Assembly: GCA_964430665.1 (NCBI GenBank)
Contig: CAYSFC010000029.1
Location: 1 to 9,354 of the forward strand
Origin: JAQUYS01 sp964430665
Lineage (GTDB): Archaea > Nanobdellota > Nanobdellia > Woesearchaeales > SKGA01
Direction of reading: 5' to 3'
DNA length: 9,354 nucleotides
Positions within the stretch are counted from its first letter, which is position 1. Each line of letters starts with the position of its first letter. Positions 5,407 through 9,354 of the stretch are shown piece after piece. The translations under genes and the position numbers were made by a program. The notes below the pieces were generated by a model. The model saw only the letters and a list, made by a program, of their open reading frames with translations. It searched no databases and was not told the origin of the DNA.

Positions 5407-6071
5407 TGAAAACTCCTATTCTATTAATTAACTTTAAAACATACGAATCAGCATCAGGCAAAAACGCAGAAGAAATTTCAAAAATTTGTAAAGAAGTAAA
5501 AAAAGAATTAAAAACAAACATAATTTGTGCAACTTCTGCACCCGACATAAACAAATGTTCCAAAAAAATAACAGTTTTTTCTCAACACATCGATACTGAA
5601 AAAGCAGGCGGAAATACAGGAAAAATTCATATAAAATCTATTTTAGAAAATGGTGCAAAAGGCACTCTAATAAATCATTCCGAAGATAGAATTCCATTCA
5701 GAAAAATAAAAGAATTAGTTGAACTATGTAAAAAAAATAAAATAATTTCTGTAGTTTGTTCCAAAACAGTTGCAGAATCAAAAGCAATAGCTGAATTAAA
5801 TCCTGATTTCATAGCAATAGAACCTCCTGAATTAATTGGTGGAGATATTTCAGTAACAACTGCAAATCCAAAAATAATTTCAGACACAGTTAAAGTTGTA
5901 AATAAATATTCCAAAAACTCTAAAGTTCTTTGCGGTGCAGGTGTAAAAACAGGTAAAGATGCAAAAATAGCTTTAAAATTAGGTGCAGAAGGAATTTTAG
6001 TTGCAAGCGGAATAACAAAATCAAAAAATAAAAAGAAAGCAATAGAATCTCTGGCAAAAAATTTAAAATGA
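5406..6071 (+). CDS. Triosephosphate isomerase, archaeal short type, 221 aa
   Basis: Interconverts glyceraldehyde 3-phosphate and dihydroxyacetone phosphate in glycolysis/gluconeogenesis; cytosolic. The length of about 220 residues is the archaeal short form, against about 250 in bacteria and eukaryotes. Catalytic residues are visible: Lys11 in NFKTY, His91 in LINHSEDR, and Glu139 in IEPPELIGG. The phosphate-binding segments GAGVKTGKDA (177-186) and GAEGILVASGITKSKN (193-208) are in place. FSQHIDTEKAGGNTG (58-72) corresponds to the conserved AQ-type loop. The SEDR following the catalytic His is a variant of the more usual SERR. The gene is mid-operon: the start overlaps the upstream stop (TAATG) with a good Shine-Dalgarno, and the stop overlaps the lipoprotein start (ATGA). 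Its pairing with surface-protein genes is probably not functional. Confidence 0.95.
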   Translation: MKTPILLINFKTYESASGKNAEEISKICKEVKKELKTNIICATSAPDINKCSKKITVFSQHIDTEKAGGNTGKIHIKSILENGAKGTLINHSEDRIPFRKIKELVELCKKNKIISVVCSKTVAESKAIAELNPDFIAIEPPELIGGDISVTTANPKIISDTVKVVNKYSKNSKVLCGAGVKTGKDAKIALKLGAEGILVASGITKSKNKKKAIESLAKNLK

Positions 6072-6844
6072 ATAAAACAATACTACTACTAATTATATCG
6101 ATTCTACTAGTTTCTTGTTCAAACGAAATAATTCAAACAACTCCTGATTTCCAAATAAAAATTGAAGAAGGATCATACATGCTTACAGACACAATTGAAA
6201 TTACTTTAGATATGAATTTTGATCAAACTTATTACGATAAAAACATTTCATTCACATTTTATGATGGAAACAACTTGATTGCAGAAAAAAATATAGTTTT
6301 AGGAGAAGAAAACAAAATAAAATTACTGCCTTCAGGAACAGGCATCAGAAACATTACTGCTATGTTCAATGAAAATGGTTGGATTAAAGCATCAACCGAA
6401 GTAAACATAAATCCAATTACAGTTATGACTGAAAGTGAGAATTTTTACGCTAACATAACTCCCTCTCAATTTTATGCACAAAAGTTTAGCATAAATTCTG
6501 ATTTAGATTTAACCAAAATTGAAGTCTTAACAAAGTTATCAAAAAAAGGGCCAGTAACTATGAACTTGTATGCTGATAACAATAACACAGTTGGCAATTT
6601 ATTAGCTTCAAAAACTTTAAACAAAGATATTACAGAAAACTTTGAATGGATTGATTTCAACATTTTAGCAAGTCTTCAAGAAGGAGATTATTGGATAGTT
6701 CTCTCCACAACAGAAGACATAACAATTCAATGGATGAATATCAAAAACAGTGCAAGTTTGTATAAAAATATTTTAAATTCTTCTAAATGGAAGGAAGCCG
6801 ACTTTGAATTTTTATATAAAATATATGGTGTAGCGTATAACTGA
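6068..6844 (+). CDS. Lipobox lipoprotein with beta-sandwich domain, 258 aa
   Basis: N-terminus MNKTILLLIISILLVSC is a short type II signal peptide: one Lys, a hydrophobic core, then the lipobox LVSC with Cys17 as the predicted lipidated residue. The mature part is rich in beta strands. Residues 25-118 look like an immunoglobulin/bacterial-surface-type sandwich; residues about 134-256 resemble the beta domain often labelled choice-of-anchor R (AQKFS, TKIEVLTKLSKKGPVTMNLYAD-type strands, and GDYWIVL at 206-212); that match is from memory. Cys17 is the only cysteine in the protein, which fits lipid anchoring rather than disulfides. It is a plausible substrate of the Lgt encoded about 2.2 kb upstream. 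It overlaps tpiA by ATGA; no clear Shine-Dalgarno is seen, so translation is probably coupled. It converges with the GTPase gene. Confidence 0.82.
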   Translation: MNKTILLLIISILLVSCSNEIIQTTPDFQIKIEEGSYMLTDTIEITLDMNFDQTYYDKNISFTFYDGNNLIAEKNIVLGEENKIKLLPSGTGIRNITAMFNENGWIKASTEVNINPITVMTESENFYANITPSQFYAQKFSINSDLDLTKIEVLTKLSKKGPVTMNLYADNNNTVGNLLASKTLNKDITENFEWIDFNILASLQEGDYWIVLSTTEDITIQWMNIKNSASLYKNILNSSKWKEADFEFLYKIYGVAYN

Positions 6845-6847
6845 CTC

Positions 6848-6864
6848 CTGTGTTCCGAACGCAG
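6848..6864. terminator. Hairpin between convergent genes
   Basis: CTGTGTTC and GAACGCAG form a near-perfect inverted repeat (one G-U pair in the plus-strand RNA) with a very small loop, occupying almost the whole 21-bp gap between the convergent lipoprotein and GTPase genes. It may help end transcription in both directions; on the plus strand a T5 tract follows at 6877-6881. Confidence 0.4.
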
Positions 6865-6865
6865 T

Positions 6866-7597
6866 TTACAGTTGTATTTTTCCTTGTTGCCAATCCTTAA
6901 GAATTATTTTAGCCATAGTATCAATATCAGGTTTTCCGCCAGATTTAACACGATTAAATTTTATAGCAAGTTTTTCCAAAATCTCTTCAGGTTCACCATC
7001 TTCAACTTTATAATGTTCCAAAATTTCTTTTTTATATTCGCATATCAAATCATAAACTGCTAAATCAGGATCTTTTTCATCATAAAAATTTTTTGTAGCA
7101 ATTTTAATACTCTTATCATTATTGACATCACTATTAGACAAAACTCCAGGAGTATCTAATAATTGAATTTTATTATCTGCACGAATAATTTGTCTTCCTT
7201 TTGTAAATCCGCTAACAGAAGAAACAGGCGCCGAAGCCTTCCCTTTCAAAGCATTAATAACAGAAGATTTACCTGTATTAGGATATCCAACAACACCCAC
7301 CAACACACTTTCTCCTCTACTATATTGAAGAATTTTTTTTCGCAACATAGTAGTTCCAAGAAATTTTTTAGCAGAAATAAACACACAAGGTTCTAATTTT
7401 TTCTTTACTTTATCTAATTCTTCCTTTTGAACTAAATCTGCCTTGTTAATAACCCGAATAAGAACTTTCCCCAATTCTCTAACCTTTCTTTCAATCTCTA
7501 TATTTCTCGTTTTATCAATCATTCGAGCATCTATTACTTCCAAGACTACATCTGCTTCATCTATAACTTTGTCAACTACCTTCCAAAAGTTTACCAT
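6866..7597 (-). CDS. Circularly permuted YlqF/RbgA-type GTPase, 243 aa
   Basis: Predicted ribosome-assembly GTPase. The motif order is permuted, as in the YlqF/YawG group: G4 NKAD at 51-54, G5 SAKK at 75-78, then the P-loop GYPNTGKSS at 104-112, a G2-region Thr near 132 (GFTKGRQ), and G3 DTPG at 148-151. VLEVIDAR (18-25) is a typical family element. The C-terminal segment DIDTMAKIILKDWQQGKI closely resembles archaeal homologues. Family members bind GTP and assist large-subunit maturation; the exact partner in archaea is unclear. Cytosolic, no membrane segment. It lies 30 nt downstream of a pilin-like gene on the same strand. A weak TATA-like TTTTAAAA about 24 nt upstream of the ATG could give it a separate leaderless mRNA; no Shine-Dalgarno is evident. 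Confidence 0.92.
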   Translation of the reverse strand: MVNFWKVVDKVIDEADVVLEVIDARMIDKTRNIEIERKVRELGKVLIRVINKADLVQKEELDKVKKKLEPCVFISAKKFLGTTMLRKKILQYSRGESVLVGVVGYPNTGKSSVINALKGKASAPVSSVSGFTKGRQIIRADNKIQLLDTPGVLSNSDVNNDKSIKIATKNFYDEKDPDLAVYDLICEYKKEILEHYKVEDGEPEEILEKLAIKFNRVKSGGKPDIDTMAKIILKDWQQGKIQL

Positions 7598-7627
7598 AAC
7601 ATTAGAAATGTTTTCTTTTTTAAAAGA

Positions 7628-8191
7628 CTATCTTAAATTTATTGTTAATAACTGACGAGTTCCATAAGGAACATAATTTCCACCTTCATCAAGTACTAAA
7701 ACATCAAGACCAAATATGTATTGTCCTTTAGATGCTTCTTTAGGTACAATTATGCCTATAGGAAGAAATTTCTGTTCATTATTTCGTAATTCAAACAATT
7801 CCTTTATGTAAAAAGGACCACATTTTCCCCAATCTTGATTTTTCCAATCACAATTTTGTTCATCCAATACGTCATTTCCAGTAGAATCCATATACTCAAC
7901 TTCAACCTTAAAAGTGGCGTCTCTTAATAGCTCATTATTCACACCAAGATTAAAATCAATCCTTTTACCTCGTTCAGCTTCCTTTGAAGTTATAGGCACA
8001 ACAACAGAACTCCCATCATTTAAAAGATCAGCTAACCTTTTTTGAGTTTGACTATCTACTTCCTCACTCATTTCTACAGTTTTATTGTATGCTTTAAAGA
8101 AAATACTAGTTCCAGCTATAAGAATAACCAAACCTAAAATCATTATTACAAGAGTATTAATTGCAAGTTCAATTCCTTTTTTATTCTTCAT
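7628..8191 (-). CDS. Archaeal pilin-like protein with class III signal, 187 aa
   Basis: The N-terminus MKNKKG is followed by IELAINTLVIMILGLVILIAG-type hydrophobic sequence. This is an archaeal prepilin signature: charged leader, a KG processing site, then the assembly helix. The processing enzyme would be a PibD/prepilin peptidase, not present here. The rest (about 45-187) is a beta-rich extracellular domain with two cysteines at about 114 and 123 (NCDWKNQDWGKC) that could form one disulfide. The protein ends RQLLTINLR. It lies downstream of a second pilin-like gene and a small membrane protein on the same strand. No Shine-Dalgarno precedes the ATG; terminator-like hairpins lie just upstream, and an AT-rich TATA-like stretch (8233-8244) is compatible with a separate promoter. 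It may be a minor pilin or surface appendage subunit. Confidence 0.8.
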   Translation of the reverse strand: MKNKKGIELAINTLVIMILGLVILIAGTSIFFKAYNKTVEMSEEVDSQTQKRLADLLNDGSSVVVPITSKEAERGKRIDFNLGVNNELLRDATFKVEVEYMDSTGNDVLDEQNCDWKNQDWGKCGPFYIKELFELRNNEQKFLPIGIIVPKEASKGQYIFGLDVLVLDEGGNYVPYGTRQLLTINLR

Positions 8192-8198
8192 TTTCTAT

Positions 8199-8227
8199 AA
8201 AAAAACACAAGGAGCAAACTCTTGTGT
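8199..8227 (-). terminator. Intrinsic-type terminator hairpin plus T tract
   Basis: On the minus strand a perfect 7-bp inverted repeat (ACACAAG at 8221-8227 with CTTGTGT at 8205-8211, 9-nt loop) is followed by T6 at 8199-8204. The shape is that of a bacterial intrinsic terminator and it lies downstream of the small membrane-protein gene. It ends only eight bases before the ATG of the next gene at 8191, so it could also act as an attenuator or RNA-level switch. Confidence 0.55.
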
Positions 8228-8248
8228 CTCAAATTAAAAATTTAAGAT

Positions 8249-8266
8249 AAAAAATCCCTAATGGGA
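8249..8266 (-). terminator. Short hairpin over the stop codon plus T6
   Basis: TCCC and GGGA (4-nt loop) form a short stem overlapping the TAG stop of the small membrane-protein gene, followed by T6 at 8249-8254 on the minus strand. This first terminator-like element lies about 20 nt before the larger hairpin at 8199-8227. Confidence 0.4.
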
Positions 8267-8509
8267 CAAAAATTGGTATTCCTTAACCATTATGTATGAG
8301 AATAACAACATCACTATTGCTCCAGAACCTAAAACAGCAAATCCTGTTTCTAACGCATAAGATGTAGCTACAAGCATGTAAAATCCAACACCCATCATAA
8401 ATACACCAAGCAATAAGAACTTATCCATAACAAGTTTCATAAGCTCAAATTCTTCTGTTCTCGTTAATTGTTTTTTTGCTATTGATTTTGAATTTTTCTT
8501 TTTAACCAT
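8258..8509 (-). CDS. Small two-helix membrane protein, 83 aa
   Basis: Begins MVKKKNSKSIAKKQLTRTEEFELM, a basic cytosolic-type N-terminus, followed by two hydrophobic segments (about residues 32-49 and 57-75: LLLGVFMMGVGFYMLVA and GFAVLGSGAIVMLLFSYIM) separated by ALETG. It ends VKEYQFLSH. No family is recognised. The start at 8509 is chosen because GAGGT lies seven bases upstream; a further in-frame ATG at 8530 would overlap the upstream pilin-like gene and place that site inside the coding region. It sits between two pilin-like genes, so it could be an accessory membrane component of pilus/surface-structure assembly (inference from context only). Terminator-like hairpins follow its stop. Confidence 0.75.
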   Translation of the reverse strand: MVKKKNSKSIAKKQLTRTEEFELMKLVMDKFLLLGVFMMGVGFYMLVATSYALETGFAVLGSGAIVMLLFSYIMVKEYQFLSH

Positions 8510-8522
8510 TTTATATACCTCT

Positions 8523-9071
8523 TTATGCAACTAGTTCTAAGAATATTGGAAGTTCTGCTGAAACGTCATCATCGCTAGCACCAGTTGTATCTCCGTCAGA
8601 GAAATCACCACATACAACTTGGAATGAACAAGGATAAGATGTTATTGTAGCATCTTCAGGCAGAGGTGTAATTTTTGCTAAAATTTTACCTTCTTCACCA
8701 GCATCAACTTTTGTACCCATTTGAATATACTCTACATCAAGACCATTACAATCGAGCCTAATTAGAGCTCCTTCAGATTGACATTCAGGCAACCTACCAT
8801 CATTGTAAAAACTAATACCCATTTGATTCTCTTTATTTCTTCTAAGAACTAAAGTTTCATCAACATTAACAATTTTCTCGGATGCCGATGCAGTACCTGC
8901 AAAATCAACATCAAAATCTAAGAAAGTATTACTCTTATTTTTAATTCCTTTTATTATTCCCAGGCCTAAACCTAATACAGCCATAGCCATAACCAAAATA
9001 ACTATTGCATTAATTGACAATTGCATAGAAGCAGTTCTACTTCTTTTTTTGTTAGATTCAAATAATTTCAT
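8523..9071 (-). CDS. Pilin-like secreted protein with four cysteines, 182 aa
   Basis: The N-terminus is MKLFESNKKRSRTASMQLSI, then a strongly hydrophobic helix (about 19-40, rich in V, M, A, L and G), a class III-like signal as in archaeal pilins; cleavage may occur near the TAS/MQ residues. The mature domain is acidic and beta-rich with four cysteines (PEC, LDC, YPC, VVC) that could form two disulfides, and it ends in an acidic Asp/Ser-rich region (DGDTTGASDDDVS) before ELPIFLELVA. The start at 9071 is an ATG with GAGGTG five bases upstream; an in-frame TTG at 9074 is too close to that site. It is the first gene of the minus-strand surface cluster, with divergent promoters and a hairpin leader upstream. 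It could be a pilin or an archaellin-related minor subunit. Confidence 0.8.
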   Translation of the reverse strand: MKLFESNKKRSRTASMQLSINAIVILVMAMAVLGLGLGIIKGIKNKSNTFLDFDVDFAGTASASEKIVNVDETLVLRRNKENQMGISFYNDGRLPECQSEGALIRLDCNGLDVEYIQMGTKVDAGEEGKILAKITPLPEDATITSYPCSFQVVCGDFSDGDTTGASDDDVSAELPIFLELVA

Positions 9072-9093
9072 CAATACACCTCGAAATTTATTT

Positions 9094-9124
9094 TGAGATA
9101 AAGAACTTGACGTTCATCATCTCA
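9094..9124 (-). promoter_or_regulatory. Structured 5' leader of the pilin-like gene
   Basis: An inverted-repeat hairpin: outer 6-bp stem TGAGAT/ATCTCA (9094-9099 with 9119-9124), a 3 x 3 internal loop, inner stem GAAC/GTTC (9103-9106 with 9112-9115) and loop TTGAC. If transcription starts at the predicted promoter, it lies in the leader, just upstream of the GAGGTG site at 9077-9082, and could modulate translation. A repressor-operator palindrome is an alternative. Confidence 0.35.
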
Positions 9125-9140
9125 TAAATATTATAACACT

Positions 9141-9164
9141 CATTTATAAACGTACATTTATATA
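9141..9164 (-). promoter_or_regulatory. Two candidate TATA boxes for the minus-strand pilin cluster
   Basis: On the minus strand TTTATAAATG (9141-9150) and TATATAAATG (9155-9164) lie 14 bp apart and both match archaeal TATA consensus. Initiation about 25 nt downstream would fall near 9119 or 9133, giving leaders of roughly 48-62 nt that contain the hairpin and the Shine-Dalgarno. Confidence 0.45.
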
Positions 9165-9216
9165 CTTTTCCATAAATTAAGCACATTTTAAAGGAAATAT
9201 TTAAAAATAAAACAAA

Positions 9217-9226
9217 TTATAAATAT
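9217..9226 (+). promoter_or_regulatory. TATA-like element for the plus-strand secreted protein
   Basis: ATTATAAATA-type sequence, with another TATA-like stretch (ATATTTAAAAATA) just upstream at 9198-9210. Initiation would fall near 9228-9245, leaving a leader that carries GAGGTC at 9272-9277, seven to eight bases before the ATG. The divergent gap 9075-9283 otherwise holds only AT-rich promoter sequence and the leader hairpin; no RNA gene or ORF of interest is seen in it. Confidence 0.35.
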
Positions 9227-9283
9227 GATATAAAGTAATAATTCATTTTAATTTTGTGTTTAAATGTGTGTGAGGTCAAATAA

Positions 9284-9354
9284 ATGAAAAAATTTTTAAT
9301 ATTATTTTTAGTAACTGTTCTTCTTTCGAGTTCAGTTCTGGGTGCGACAACAAT
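9284..9354 (+). CDS. Secreted protein, 5' part only (signal peptide)
   Basis: Starts ATG with GAGGT six to seven bases upstream. The visible 23 codons read MKKFLILFLVTVLLSSSVLG followed by ATT: two Lys, a 14-residue hydrophobic core and a Ser-rich polar end with a plausible signal-peptidase I site (VLG-A). No cysteine is visible, so it is not an obvious lipoprotein. The gene runs off the right edge. It is divergent from the pilin-like cluster and may belong to the same surface programme. Identity of the mature protein cannot be told. Confidence 0.7.
   Translation, partial: MKKFLILFLVTVLLSSSVLGATT

Noticed and set aside
6872..7655. Three plus-strand ORFs opposite the GTPase
   Set aside because: They lie entirely antisense to a GTPase with all motifs in order, and have low-complexity Phe/Ser/Ile composition typical of shadow frames.
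8258..8530. Longer 90-aa start for the small membrane protein
   Set aside because: It would overlap the upstream gene and place the GAGGT site inside the coding region; the start at 8509 fits better.

Overview
The window looks like chromosomal DNA from an AT-rich archaeon, most likely a DPANN-type lineage (Woesearchaeota/Pacearchaeota-like; this placement is inference). The grounds are a short archaeal-type triosephosphate isomerase, a HemK2/Mtq2-type release-factor methyltransferase, a circularly permuted YlqF/RbgA-type GTPase ending like archaeal homologues, pilin-like proteins with class III signal peptides, and TATA boxes about 25-28 nt upstream of several start codons, which implies leaderless mRNAs.

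Layout. (1) 1-311: unresolved window edge, then a small conserved-looking minus-strand protein with its own TATA box and Shine-Dalgarno. (2) 341-1948: a solo AlbA_2/Schlafen-type regulator with HATPase and winged-helix domains. It is bracketed by a perfect 112-bp direct repeat carrying the gene's own last 12 nt, its intergenic promoter and its first 29 nt, followed by the 3' remnant of an unrelated broken gene. This is the most unusual structure in the window. (3) 1945-2978, minus: a winged-helix-like protein and the release-factor glutamine methyltransferase, overlapping by ATGA. (4) 3130-3900: a bacterial-type prolipoprotein diacylglyceryl transferase (Lgt), divergent from the previous pair. 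(5) 3938-6844, plus: an unknown gene; then a tight operon of a helical unknown protein, triosephosphate isomerase and a lipobox lipoprotein. (6) 6866-9071, minus: reading right to left, a four-cysteine pilin-like protein, a small two-helix membrane protein, a second pilin-like protein, and the permuted GTPase. (7) 9075-9283: a divergent promoter region with a structured leader, then the start of a secreted protein that runs off the window.

Themes. The cell-surface content is strong: Lgt, a C-type lipoprotein, two pilin-like proteins, a small membrane protein and a signal-peptide protein. Lgt together with a candidate substrate about 2.2 kb away supports a bacterial-style lipoprotein pathway in an archaeal cell. 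Genes that start a transcript often look leaderless, whereas operon-internal and surface-protein genes tend to carry GAGGT-type Shine-Dalgarno sites. The other candidate novelty is the 1,385-bp repeat-bounded AlbA_2 gene unit, which could be a fragment of a tandem array, an integrated gene circle or an assembly artefact.
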